From NCBI RefSeq assembly GCF_016278715.1, contig NZ_JADQBH010000097.1, positions 1-39,645 of the forward strand: a stretch of DNA of 39,645 nucleotides, read 5' to 3'. The notes under the pieces were generated by a model that saw nothing but the letters and a program-made list of their open reading frames with translations, searched no databases and was not told where the DNA came from. A program made the position numbers and the translations under genes. Origin of the DNA: Marinilabilia sp. (GTDB lineage Bacteria > Bacteroidota > Bacteroidia > Bacteroidales > Marinilabiliaceae). Below, one piece after another: positions 8,431-17,241 of the stretch; positions within the stretch are counted from its first letter, which is position 1; every line of letters starts with the position of its first letter.

Positions 8431-8862
8431 ATGAAAAAGAAATTAAGTATACTTTCCTTCTTTATGTTACTGGCAGTAGTTTCGGTAACAGCGCAATGTT
8501 GCAATTCATCAGCTAAAGAAGGTGACAACAGCGAAAGTCAATCAGAAACTGTTGCAGAAGTATCGGATGTTGAAGTTTATTATTTCCATGCTACCCGTCG
8601 TTGTGCTACTTGTCAGGCCGTTGAGAAAGTCACAAAAGAAGCGTTGACTGAAAAATATGGAGAAGATGTTACTTTTCAATCCATCAACCGCGAAAAACAA
8701 AGTGACCATCCGTTGATTAAAAAGCATAATGTGAGTGGTCAGACTTTGCTCATAATAAAAGGAGACAAGGCAGAAAATATTACCAACTTTGCCTTTATGA
8801 ATGCGCGAACCAATCCGGAAAAGCTGAAAAGTAAAATCGTAGAAACGGTCGAATCTCTCTAA
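8431..8862 (+). CDS. arsF: ArsF-family nitrophenyl compound nitroreductase subunit
   Basis: The protein has 143 residues. A hydrophobic N-terminal signal (LSFFMLLAVVSVTAQCC) indicates export, and Cys23/Cys24 near its end may also allow lipidation. The mature part is a thioredoxin-like domain with VYYFHATRRCATCQAVEK, where Cys58/Cys61 form the redox pair. It starts 24 nt after arsE. By family it belongs to the ArsE/ArsF pair linked to reduction of nitroaromatic arsenicals such as roxarsone. A periplasmic thioredoxin-like domain with no visible flavin site is surprising for a nitroreductase, so it may supply or receive electrons instead of binding a flavin. Confidence 0.8.
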   Translation: MKKKLSILSFFMLLAVVSVTAQCCNSSAKEGDNSESQSETVAEVSDVEVYYFHATRRCATCQAVEKVTKEALTEKYGEDVTFQSINREKQSDHPLIKKHNVSGQTLLIIKGDKAENITNFAFMNARTNPEKLKSKIVETVESL

Positions 8863-8863
8863 A

Positions 8864-9035
8864 TAGTGCCCGTCTGTAAACTAAGCAAAGTGTCTTAGTT
8901 TCGCTGTGTCTGTTTAGAAAGTGCCAATTGCAAGGCTTGCGAAGCCGCCAAAAGCGGAGTCCCGATCCTTCGGTATGAGTATTTTGGCGGCAAGCGTAAC
9001 GAAGCAAGTGGTACTTTATGGACAGACACTAAATA
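8864..9035. mobile_element. MITE-like element, copy 1 (no transposase)
   Basis: About 170 nt of non-coding DNA between arsF and arsG. The left end TAGTGCCCGTCTGTAAA and the reverse complement of the right end, TAGTGTCTGTCCATAAA, match at 13 of 17 positions. A related copy in inverted orientation lies at 23200-23330 and shares the core GAGTATTTTGGCGGCAAG in diverged form. The size, imperfect terminal repeats and lack of coding capacity suggest a non-autonomous element. It interrupts an otherwise tight arsE-arsF-arsG operon. Confidence 0.65.
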
Positions 9036-9044
9036 AATATTTTC

Positions 9045-9743
9045 ATGGAATTCTTACAAAACCTCCTTGAAAACACCGAGCTTCCGTTGCTTACTGCATT
9101 TTTACTTGGGCTGATGACTGCCATCAGCCCTTGTCCTTTGGCCACTAACATTACCGCCATTGGATTTATCAGTAAGGATATGAAAAATCAGAAGCGTGTT
9201 TTCGTCAACGGATTGATTTATACCCTCGGACGTAGTGTTTCTTATACCACCATCGGTTTACTTTTCTTTTTTGGGGCCAGCCAGTTCGAATTTGCCGGGT
9301 TTATTCAGGAATGGGGCGAAAAGGTAATTGGCCCGGTTTTGATATTAATTGGTCTCCTGATGTTGGGCGTTATTAATATTAAGATTCGCGGTCTCGGCTC
9401 TGTTACCGATAAGCTGCAAGACCAGTCAGGAAAAGGTTTATGGGGTGTTTTACTGCTGGGAGTTATTTTTGCTCTGGCTTTTTGTCCCTATAGCGGTGTG
9501 CTTTATTTTGGTATGCTTATTCCTATGACCATCTCCAGTGTGAGCGGGCTCTATTTACCAATCATTTTTGCTTTGGGAACTGGTATTCCAGTTATCATTT
9601 TTGCCTGGCTCATTGCCTTCTCAGTCGGGTCGTTAGGAAGCACTTATAATAAACTGAAAACCTTTGAAATCTGGTTTCGCCGGGTGGTTGCTGTTTTGTT
9701 TATTGGCGTAGGGGTTTATTATACGGTTTTGTTATTGTTGTAA
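9045..9743 (+). CDS. arsG: ArsG-family transporter (CcdA/DsbD-like membrane protein)
   Basis: The protein has 232 residues with six predicted membrane segments. It belongs to the ArsG family of putative aromatic arsenical efflux permeases. The fold is that of the cytochrome c biogenesis CcdA/DsbD group: AISPCPLATN places Cys30 in the first helix and ALAFCPYSGVLYFG places Cys147 in the fourth, the positions of the redox Cys pair in CcdA. With a cytoplasmic CxxC protein (ArsE) and an exported CxxC protein (ArsF) in the operon, electron transfer across the membrane is an alternative to efflux. It follows the MITE-like element, so transcription must run through about 170 nt of repeat. Confidence 0.82.
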   Translation: MEFLQNLLENTELPLLTAFLLGLMTAISPCPLATNITAIGFISKDMKNQKRVFVNGLIYTLGRSVSYTTIGLLFFFGASQFEFAGFIQEWGEKVIGPVLILIGLLMLGVINIKIRGLGSVTDKLQDQSGKGLWGVLLLGVIFALAFCPYSGVLYFGMLIPMTISSVSGLYLPIIFALGTGIPVIIFAWLIAFSVGSLGSTYNKLKTFEIWFRRVVAVLFIGVGVYYTVLLLL

Positions 9744-9766
9744 GATGGGGCACCTCCTTGTTTTAT

Positions 9767-9988
9767 AGGCTAAGGCTAAGGTTAAGGTTGAGGGGGGTAC
9801 CGATTTTACAGGTTTTTAACAAGCAGTGACAGACGGGCGAACCAATAAACAAAGGCTGATAAAACAAAACTCAAAACAAGAAACCCAAAACACAAACCCC
9901 ATCCCGCTACCCCCTAACCCCCTGAAGGGGGAACCACAGGCCCGCAACACCAAAACCCAGAACACAAAACCCAGAACACAAAACATAG
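9767..9988 (+). repeat. Low-complexity and tandem repeats before the permease gene
   Basis: Three simple repeats lie between arsG and the permease gene. At 9767-9793 there is a 6-nt repeat (AGGCTA/AGGTTA). At 9910-9931 a C-rich/G-rich hairpin (CCCCCTGAAGGGGG core) resembles a common Bacteroidota intergenic repeat. At 9946-9988 there are three 14-15-nt units of the type AACACAAAACCCAG. A 61-codon open frame here is an artefact of the repeat. No promoter was recognised. Confidence 0.7.
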
Positions 9989-10001
9989 AACTCATAAAAC
10001 G

Positions 10002-11321
10002 ATGGAATTAAAAAAAGAGCTTAAAATATTAGGCTGGATCATTGCAATATTTCTTTTCGCCTTTTTCATGCCTTTGGAAAGTGCACGATTTCAGGAAGCC
10101 ATTAGGGCTACCTTCGACCTGACGAAGTGGTATGCTCAGGAGCATGTTATTTTATGTTTGTTACCGGCCTTTTTTATTGCCGGAGTGATTGCCGTATTCG
10201 TCAGCCAGGGTGCGGTGATGAAATATTTTGGTGCCAAAGCCAAAAAGTGGGTGGCCTATACAGTGGCATCTGTTTCGGGAACCATTCTGGCCGTTTGCAG
10301 TTGCACCATCCTGCCGCTTTTTTCCAGTATTCATAAGCGCGGCGCTGGCTTAGGTCCCGCTATCGCATTTTTGTATAGTGGTCCGGCAATTAACATTCTG
10401 GCGATTATTTTAACTGCCCGTATTTTGGGGATTGAAATGGGAATTGCCCGTGTTATCGGGGCTGTTGTTTTTGCAGTAGTCATAGGTTCAGCCATGTCGC
10501 TTATTTATCGAAAAGAAGAAAAAGCGAAACGCGAAGAGCAGTTGAACTTTCCCGATGTGCCTGAAGAACGGCCCATGTGGCAAACTGCTTTTCATTTTTT
10601 CACATTGGTGTTGATACTGGTTTTTGCAAACTGGGGAAAACCAGGTGATGACGTTACCAGTGGCGGATTTTACTGGCTTTGGGTCAATAAATGGGCCATC
10701 ATTTCATTCTTTTCTATTTTGCTGGTTTTCTCACTTATCTTCATTTTGAAGATAAAATGGCAATATGTATTGCTTGGGGCAATTGTAACTGCTGCCTCAG
10801 CTTTTCTGACTGCTTCTCCGCTTGTGCCGATGGTGGTGGGTATTGCAGCACTGAGCATCCTTACTCTGGCTGATAAAAAACATGATGAAAACCGGGAATG
10901 GACTATTTCCGCCTGGGACTTTACCAAACAAATATTGCCCTTACTGGCTATTGGTGTTGTTACTGCCGGATTTTTGCTGGGTTCCACCCATGACGATACC
11001 GCCCTGGCGGGCATTATCCCAAATGAATGGATTGCGAATCTGGTAGGTGGTAATTCAGTGTTTTCCAATTTCTTTGCTTCCATTGTAGGAGCTTTTATGT
11101 ACTTTGCTACCCTTACAGAGGTTCCTATTCTTCAGGGGCTTATGGCTGCAGGAATGGGAAAAGGTCCCGCATTGGCATTGTTGCTGGCCGGGCCCTCATT
11201 GTCATTACCTAATATGCTGGTAATCCGTGGTGTTATGGGTACCCAAAAAACTTTGGTTTACATCGGACTTGTGGTAGTTATGGCAACTGTTTCCGGACTG
11301 CTTTTTGGCGCTTTTAATTAA
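10002..11321 (+). CDS. ArsP-type permease (DUF318 family)
   Basis: The protein has 439 residues and about ten to eleven membrane segments. AVCSCTILPLFSSI followed by GPAINILAI is the signature of the ArsP_1/DUF318 permeases; Cys99 and Cys101 lie in a membrane region. Characterised ArsP proteins export trivalent organoarsenicals such as methylarsenite and reduced roxarsone, which fits the ArsE-ArsF-ArsG neighbours. The family also contains permeases with other substrates, so specificity is inferred from context. The long charged loop after residue ~165 (KEEKAKREEQ) is probably cytoplasmic. ATG 10002 is the only sensible start. Confidence 0.85.
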   Translation: MELKKELKILGWIIAIFLFAFFMPLESARFQEAIRATFDLTKWYAQEHVILCLLPAFFIAGVIAVFVSQGAVMKYFGAKAKKWVAYTVASVSGTILAVCSCTILPLFSSIHKRGAGLGPAIAFLYSGPAINILAIILTARILGIEMGIARVIGAVVFAVVIGSAMSLIYRKEEKAKREEQLNFPDVPEERPMWQTAFHFFTLVLILVFANWGKPGDDVTSGGFYWLWVNKWAIISFFSILLVFSLIFILKIKWQYVLLGAIVTAASAFLTASPLVPMVVGIAALSILTLADKKHDENREWTISAWDFTKQILPLLAIGVVTAGFLLGSTHDDTALAGIIPNEWIANLVGGNSVFSNFFASIVGAFMYFATLTEVPILQGLMAAGMGKGPALALLLAGPSLSLPNMLVIRGVMGTQKTLVYIGLVVVMATVSGLLFGAFN

Positions 11322-11892
11322 AAGCAATAGTTCTTTACAAAAAGCTAAAACGCGGAGACGCAAAGGCACAAAGCTTTTATTGTCAGAGAGTTGTGTTTAG
11401 CGCTCTTGACCTTGTAAGTGCATGGTAATCACGCGTTTGAAATTATTCTGGGTGTGTTGATGAAGGTTGGAGAGTTGCATTACCAGCAAAGCGAATTAAT
11501 CTTTTTTGGCTCATCACAATAATGCGTACCAAATAGATACTTATAAAAGCTCTTAATCGAGAAAAACAAACAAATATACATAACTGGTACGACCCATTTT
11601 TGGGGTCAATTTTCATGTAAACATTACATCTATAAATATTTGAACTACTTCTGGGTCATGCTTAAATCTGAGGGAAACTGCGCCTGAAGGGCTCTTATGT
11701 TTATAGTTTTCGCAAAATATAAAATATCGACACTGAAGGTGTCGTATGTTTTAGAGATTGTTAGAAATCTCTTTTTTGAATAAGCAAAATTTTTAATGTA
11801 GGTACCCATATTTGTGATCAGTCTCTTTTTTCAAAAAAAGATTCTCCCGGCAATGGTGAAAAAAATACCAGGTTGACGTATGAAATTTGTAA
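11322..11892. other. Gene-free spacer between arsenic locus 1 and the efflux operon
   Basis: No credible gene is seen. It contains an ACGCGGAGACGCAAAGGCA element (11350-11368), of which a diverged piece recurs inverted at 26013-26036. It also contains the second copy of the multi-hairpin repeat (11587-11750). The sequence is AT-rich on both sides of these, and the spacer marks the boundary between two transcription units. Confidence 0.6.
11587..11750 (+). repeat. Dispersed multi-hairpin intergenic repeat, copy 2
   Basis: It has the same order of modules as 387-619: GTACGACCC/GGGGTC, then CATGTAAACATTACATC, ATAAATATTTGA, GGGTCATGC, CCTGAAGGGCTC, and finally ATATCGACACTGAAGGTGTC. The internal duplicated module of copy 1 is missing. 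The last hairpin differs from copy 1 by one base change (GACGCTGAAGG versus GACACTGAAGG). The copies lie in the same orientation, about 11 kb apart. Confidence 0.8.
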
Positions 11893-11922
11893 TTGGCTTG
11901 CATCAACATTTTTTTATCTTTG
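11893..11922 (+). promoter_or_regulatory. Promoter of the heavy-metal efflux operon
   Basis: TTG (11893-11895) and TATCTTTG (11915-11922) are separated by 19 nt, an excellent match to the Bacteroidota TTG-N19-TAnnTTTG promoter. Transcription would start near 11929, about 30 nt before the GTG start of the His-rich protein. Confidence 0.8.
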
Positions 11923-11958
11923 CAGGTGTTCTAATAATTAATTTTGTTTTTTTGACAG

Positions 11959-12357
11959 GTGAATCTGAAAGGACAACATATAGGGAGGTTTTTTACTTAT
12001 TTGGCAGGGCTGATTATTTTTGCCCATGCTGTTGTGCCGCACCATCACCATTTTGAGTCAACCCATTCACCAGTACCGGAATCAACTTGTGAAAACCCCG
12101 TTCAGGAAAACAGCAATGAAGATCCGGTCTCTCATTGTTATGCATTTAATATTCTGGTATCGGAAAGAATATTAAACTCCTCTGTAAATCAGCCTATATC
12201 TGAAAATTTTCTTTTCTGTTTTGTCGGAGACAATACTAATATTGAGCTTTGGCCAGTTAAAAATATCACCACAACATTTTTTTGTCATTCGGCTGTTTTT
12301 ATAAAACAATTCTTCTTTTCTGCCCATTTGCTCCGGGCACCTCCTGCTTTTGCTTAA
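11959..12357 (+). CDS. Small His-rich exported protein upstream of the RND pump
   Basis: The protein has 132 residues and no recognised catalytic domain. A hydrophobic N-terminus (FFTYLAGLIIFAHAVVPHHHH) ends in a run of four His, followed by FESTHSPVPESTCEN and, later, SHCYAF. Proteins of this size with a PHHHH motif after the first membrane segment are commonly found next to metal RND operons in Bacteroidota. Metal binding in the periplasm is a reasonable inference. The start is GTG 11959: a stop codon lies two codons upstream, no ATG fits, and the promoter is 37 nt away. The C-terminus is hydrophobic (FIKQFFFSAHLL). Confidence 0.7.
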   Translation: MNLKGQHIGRFFTYLAGLIIFAHAVVPHHHHFESTHSPVPESTCENPVQENSNEDPVSHCYAFNILVSERILNSSVNQPISENFLFCFVGDNTNIELWPVKNITTTFFCHSAVFIKQFFFSAHLLRAPPAFA

Positions 12358-12879
12358 CTTTTTTTTGTTGTGTGATGGGTCAATCCTTGCACAATAAATT
12401 TGTAAAGGCCATTAGTATATGCTTTTACAGGGTTGAGAAGTCTTGATGACTTTATCACAGGTTCTTATTGCTCAGATTTGCACATCGCCAGGTTTGGATT
12501 ATTGTTAAACGCCATATTCGTTTTGGGGCAACCAATTCTTCCACCCAATCGGGAGAGCCGAACCACACGAATGTTGGTCATGGAAATTGTGCCACGCTAA
12601 ATGGCATTCATTGCATGGCATAAAGAAAATCTCGTAACAATATTTTTTTAAGTTATTTCTTCAATCATTATGAGGGTAGACTTCTGTAAGTTCATGTTAA
12701 TAAAAGAAATAACACAATAAGAATTGATGGTTACAAACCTTTGTGTGATGGGTTTTATGTGTTTGGGCTTAATTTAAAGAACTGTTGCCAATTATGCTTT
12801 TGAATAAAGTGTTGGGTACACGTTTTCAGAATGAACCAGAATATTAAATCGAATAAAAAACAAACAAAATCAACAGGAG
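12358..12879. other. Gene-free spacer before the RND pump gene
   Basis: This is 522 nt without a credible gene. A 13-nt direct repeat TTGTGTGATGGGT occurs at 12368-12380 and 12741-12753, bracketing about 360 nt; it could be two regulator half-sites or the edges of an old insertion. No clear TAnnTTTG box was found. An open frame from 12831 is an out-of-frame overlap with the pump gene and is not accepted. Confidence 0.5.
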
Positions 12880-15800
12880 ATGATAAACAGTATCATATCT
12901 TTTTCAATAAAGAACAAAGCCCTTATTGGTCTGATGACCATCGGACTTATCATCGGGGGATTTTATTCAATGACGAAAGTGCCGTTGGATGCTGTTCCCG
13001 ATATTACCAACAACCAGGTGCAGGTGATTACCACCGCTCCAAATCTGGGAACTGAGGATATTGAACAGTTTGTTACGTATCAGGTGGAACTCTCGGTGGC
13101 CAACCTGCCTGGGGTTACCGAAATCCGTTCCGTTTCACGTTTTGGGTTGTCGGTGGTTACCATTGTATTTGAGGACGATATGGGTACCTATCTTCCCCGA
13201 CAGTTGGTAAGCGAGGCCCTTGCCGAAATGAAGGAGAAAATTCCTGAAGGCTTTTCCGCTCCGGTTATGGCTCCCATCAGTACCGGGCTGGGCGAGATTT
13301 ACCAGTACACCCTTGAAGTACAGCCTGGGTACGACACTGTTTACAACGATATGGAACTGCGTACCATGCAGGAGTGGATTGTGAAACGGCAGATGGCTAT
13401 GGTTCCGGGTGTGGTTGAGGTAAACTCGTTTGGGGGCCATGGTAAACAATATGAAATTTCCATCAATCCCGATAAACTTCGCAGTATGAATCTGACCATC
13501 CCCGATATTTTCGAGGCGTTGGAAGAAAACAATCAGAATACTGGCGGGGCATATATTGAGAAAAACTTTCAGGCAAATTTTATCCGTGGCGAAGGCTTGA
13601 TGCGTTCGCTCGATGACATCCGCAATACGCCGGTAGCCAATTTAAACGGACAGCCGGTTTTTATCCGGGATGTGGCTGAAGTAAAATACGGTAGTTTTTT
13701 GCGCTACGGGGCATTTACAAAAGATGGGAAGGGTGAAGCAGTGGGCGGAATCGTGATGATGTTGAAAGGCGAAAACTCCAACGATGTAATTAAGGATGTG
13801 AAGGAACGGATGACGTTAATTCAAAAATCGCTGCCCGAAGGTGTGGAAATAAAACAATTCCTCGACCGCAGCAAGCTGATAAAGAGCACCACATCAACAG
13901 TTGCCGAGAACCTATCGATCGGAGCGCTGATTGTAATCTTTGTTTTGGTTATTTTTCTGGGCAATTTACGGGGTGGTTTGTTGGTGGCTTCTACCATACC
14001 GCTTGCTTTGCTGTTTGCATTTATTATGATGAATGTGTTCGGCGTATGGGCAAACCTGATGAGTCTGGGTGCTATTGACTTTGGTATATTGGTTGACGGG
14101 GCGGTAATTATCGTGGAGAGTATGATTTTTTATCTGCACCGAAACGAATTTATCGGGAAGAAATTAGGGTTGCCTCAGCGCAATGAGATAGCCTATAAAT
14201 CATCCAGTAAAATGATGAACTCCGCTTTTTTCGGACAGCTCATCATCCTCATTGTTTTTATTCCGGTATTGGCATTGCAGGGTGTAGAAGGGAAAATGTT
14301 TCAACCCATGGCCATGACCTTCGGTTTTGCTGTGTTGGGTGTTATGCTGCTTTGCCTTACTTATATTCCAATGATGGCCGCGCAATTCCTGCGACCGCCA
14401 AAAACAGATAAAAAGACCTGGGGAGAGCAATTTATTGCAAAACTTGAGAATATGTATGAACCAGTAATTGACTGGGCTCTGCGTAAAGGAAAGCTTGTTG
14501 TTGGCTTAGCACTGGTTCTTTTAATCTTCGGTGGCTTTCTTTTCTCTCGGATGGGAGCTGAATTTATTCCACAATTGGACGAGGGTGATTTGGCTATGCA
14601 CATGTTTATGAAACCAGGTTCATCATTGACGGAAGTAACCAATGCATCGACCAAAATTGAAAAGTTGTTGCTTGATGAGTTCGCTGACGAGATTGAGTCT
14701 GCACAAACCCGTATTGGCGTGGCCGATTTGCCCACTGACCCAATGCCTATTGATATTGGTGATGTGTTCATTTTACTGAAGCCATTAGATGAATGGACAA
14801 GGGCCGAAACGAAACAGGAACTTATTGATGAAATTAAAGAAGAATTAAGCATATTCACCGGAATTAACTATGAATTTTCACAACCCATTGAAATGCGGTT
14901 CAACGAACTTTTAACCGGTATCCGTGAAGATGTGGCAATTAAACTTTATGGGGACAATTTGGATATTTTGGCCGACAAGGCTCAGGAGATAACCCGATTA
15001 ATCGCTGGAGTCGAAGGTATTGCCGGTATGAAGGCCGAGGCCACCAGGGGATTACCGCAGATTACTGTGGATTACAACCGTACTAAATTGGGACAGTACG
15101 GACTGAAAATTAAAGATCTGAATACCGTGGTGGAAACTGCATTTAGCGGTGGTGTTGCAGGCGTTATCTATGAAGGCGAGCGGATGTTCGACCTCGTGGT
15201 TCGTCTAGATGAGGAACATCGCCAAAGCATTGACGACCTTCGGAATTTGTTTGTAAACACGCCCGACGGGAATCAAGTGCCCCTTAAAGAGGTTGCGGAA
15301 GTCAGCTATCAGCCAGGCCCAATGCAAATCAGCCGCGACAATACTAATAGGCGTACTTATGTGGGTATCAATGTGGAGAACAGAGATGTTAAATCACTTG
15401 TGAAAGAAATTCAGCAAACCCTTGATGAACAGCTGGAATTGCCTTCGGGCTACTATATCCGATACGGAGGGGCTTTCGAAAACCTCGAAAGGGCGTCTAA
15501 ACGACTGACATTGGTTGTACCTCTTGCTCTTGCTTTAATATTTATGCTGGTATTTTTTGCCATTAAATCGCTAAAGCAAACTCTGATGATTTACGTGGCT
15601 ATTCCGCTGGCAGCGGTGGGCGGTATTTTTTCGCTTTACCTCCGTGATATGCCTTTCAGCATTTCGGCAGGGGTAGGCTTTATTGTCTTGTTTGGTGTGG
15701 CTGTGTTAAACGGACTGGTGTTGATTAGTGGTTTTAACGAGCTAAAAGAAGAGGGAAAGCTCAGTTTGGGGGATATAATTAAAAAAGGCTCCATTCGCAG

Positions 15801-17223
15801 GCTGCGCCCAATTTTCCTGACAGCATCGACGGATATACTGGGTTTTCTGCCCATGGCCATTTCTTCCTCTGCCGGAGCCGAAGTACAACGGCCACTCGCC
15901 ACCGTGGTAATTGGGGGTATGTTGACCTCCACGATTTTAACATTGATTGTGTTGCCTGTTTTATACAGAATGGTTGAATCGGGCAAATCCAACCTGAAAG
16001 TGCCAAAGCTCAAAACCAAAGTAATTGCTCTTTTTTTAATCGTCGGGGGGCTTGGGATTTCAGGAGGACTAAAGGCACAAGAAAACATCGTTACCCTTGA
16101 ACAGGCCCTTGAACGGGCAAAGGAAAACTATCCGTCGTTAAAAGCGGCTTCCCTGAATGTGGAAAAGCAAAAGGCACTGAAGGCCACTGCGTACGATTTG
16201 GGCAACACGTCCATTTACACGGGGAAAGAGGAAATCGGTAATGGTTCCGTGGGTATTCAAACCGAAATTGGGGTATCACAAACGGAAATTGACCTGTTTG
16301 GCATACCTGCCAAAAGCAAACTGAATAAATCACATACCGATCTGGCCGTTTCCAAACTCGAACTGACCGAAAAACAACTGGTCAGGAACGTAAGTCTGGC
16401 ATGGTACAGTGCATTGGTCGCCAGGAAACAAACAGAATTGTTTAAACAGCTAGACAGTATTTATTCAAACTTCCTTAAGGCTGCAGAGTTACGTTTCAAA
16501 ACACAGCAAACATCAAAAGTAGAGTTCTTGTCTGCTTCTGCTAAATACAAAGAATTGATGGTAAATATTAAGCAGGCTGAGAGCCAATATATGGCTTCCC
16601 TGCAACTTCTGAACCAGTACCTCATGTACCCCGATGGTGTCGAAATTAATGATGCAGGACCGGACTGGGGAAAAATGGATAATATTGTTTTTTCAATGGA
16701 TTCGTTAAATGGAGTGCCGCTATTAAATTATTACCGGCAACAATTAGATGTTTCTAAAGCTGAATGGAAGGCCGAAAAAGCTAATTTTCTGCCTAAAATC
16801 GATTTGGGCTATTCACGGCAATCTGTCGATGGCAGCACCGGATTTTATGGCTGGGAAGCAGGTATTTCGGTTCCCTTATTATTCTTTTCTCAGTCGGGCA
16901 GGGCAAAAGCTGCACGCGTTAATTACGAAATATCCGGGCAGGAATATAAGCAACGGGAATTGGAACTGAATGCTTCTTACAAGGAGCTGTTGAGCCGTTA
17001 CAGGGTTATGAATGAGGTGCTTGAATACTACAAAAATGAAGCGTTGCCGCTTGCTTCCGAACAAATCGAAGCAGCCAACCTGGGTTACCGCCTTGGAAGT
17101 CTCAGCTATATTGAATTTATCCAGAATACCGAATCAGCCATCAAAACAAGGCAGGAATATTTATCCCGGCTTTCGGAATTTTTCGAGATGAAAGAACAAT
17201 TGGAATATATTACAGGTCAATAA
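12880..17223 (+). CDS. CzcA/CusA-family metal RND pump fused to a TolC-type outer-membrane factor
   Basis: The protein has 1447 residues. Residues 1-~1040 form a complete heavy-metal RND transporter (first helix, then KVPLDAVPDITNNQVQ). The fourth helix has DFGILVDGAVIIVE, with Asp400, Asp406 and Glu413 matching the proton-relay residues of CzcA. This points to the divalent-cation class (Co/Zn/Cd/Ni) rather than CusA-type Cu/Ag. After the last RND helix, a signal-peptide-like segment (VIALFLIVGGLGISGGLKAQ, 1048-1067) leads into a TolC-family domain (1068-1447) with long heptad helices. Such fusions are known in Bacteroidota. The adaptor follows 18 nt later. Confidence 0.93.
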   Translation: MINSIISFSIKNKALIGLMTIGLIIGGFYSMTKVPLDAVPDITNNQVQVITTAPNLGTEDIEQFVTYQVELSVANLPGVTEIRSVSRFGLSVVTIVFEDDMGTYLPRQLVSEALAEMKEKIPEGFSAPVMAPISTGLGEIYQYTLEVQPGYDTVYNDMELRTMQEWIVKRQMAMVPGVVEVNSFGGHGKQYEISINPDKLRSMNLTIPDIFEALEENNQNTGGAYIEKNFQANFIRGEGLMRSLDDIRNTPVANLNGQPVFIRDVAEVKYGSFLRYGAFTKDGKGEAVGGIVMMLKGENSNDVIKDVKERMTLIQKSLPEGVEIKQFLDRSKLIKSTTSTVAENLSIGALIVIFVLVIFLGNLRGGLLVASTIPLALLFAFIMMNVFGVWANLMSLGAIDFGILVDGAVIIVESMIFYLHRNEFIGKKLGLPQRNEIAYKSSSKMMNSAFFGQLIILIVFIPVLALQGVEGKMFQPMAMTFGFAVLGVMLLCLTYIPMMAAQFLRPPKTDKKTWGEQFIAKLENMYEPVIDWALRKGKLVVGLALVLLIFGGFLFSRMGAEFIPQLDEGDLAMHMFMKPGSSLTEVTNASTKIEKLLLDEFADEIESAQTRIGVADLPTDPMPIDIGDVFILLKPLDEWTRAETKQELIDEIKEELSIFTGINYEFSQPIEMRFNELLTGIREDVAIKLYGDNLDILADKAQEITRLIAGVEGIAGMKAEATRGLPQITVDYNRTKLGQYGLKIKDLNTVVETAFSGGVAGVIYEGERMFDLVVRLDEEHRQSIDDLRNLFVNTPDGNQVPLKEVAEVSYQPGPMQISRDNTNRRTYVGINVENRDVKSLVKEIQQTLDEQLELPSGYYIRYGGAFENLERASKRLTLVVPLALALIFMLVFFAIKSLKQTLMIYVAIPLAAVGGIFSLYLRDMPFSISAGVGFIVLFGVAVLNGLVLISGFNELKEEGKLSLGDIIKKGSIRRLRPIFLTASTDILGFLPMAISSSAGAEVQRPLATVVIGGMLTSTILTLIVLPVLYRMVESGKSNLKVPKLKTKVIALFLIVGGLGISGGLKAQENIVTLEQALERAKENYPSLKAASLNVEKQKALKATAYDLGNTSIYTGKEEIGNGSVGIQTEIGVSQTEIDLFGIPAKSKLNKSHTDLAVSKLELTEKQLVRNVSLAWYSALVARKQTELFKQLDSIYSNFLKAAELRFKTQQTSKVEFLSASAKYKELMVNIKQAESQYMASLQLLNQYLMYPDGVEINDAGPDWGKMDNIVFSMDSLNGVPLLNYYRQQLDVSKAEWKAEKANFLPKIDLGYSRQSVDGSTGFYGWEAGISVPLLFFSQSGRAKAARVNYEISGQEYKQRELELNASYKELLSRYRVMNEVLEYYKNEALPLASEQIEAANLGYRLGSLSYIEFIQNTESAIKTRQEYLSRLSEFFEMKEQLEYITGQ

Positions 17224-17241
17224 TTTTAAAACAGATATCAG

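Noticed and set aside
9946..9988. CRISPR-like short repeat array
   Set aside because: The units are directly adjacent 14-15-mers without spacers, and there are no cas genes.
9826..10011. 61-codon open frame before the permease gene
   Set aside because: It is made of tandem AACACAAAACCCAG repeats and a C-rich hairpin, so it is unlikely to be translated.
12831..13055. Small gene overlapping the start of the RND pump
   Set aside because: It is out of frame with the pump, whose N-terminus (from 12880) matches the family; the overlap is an artefact.
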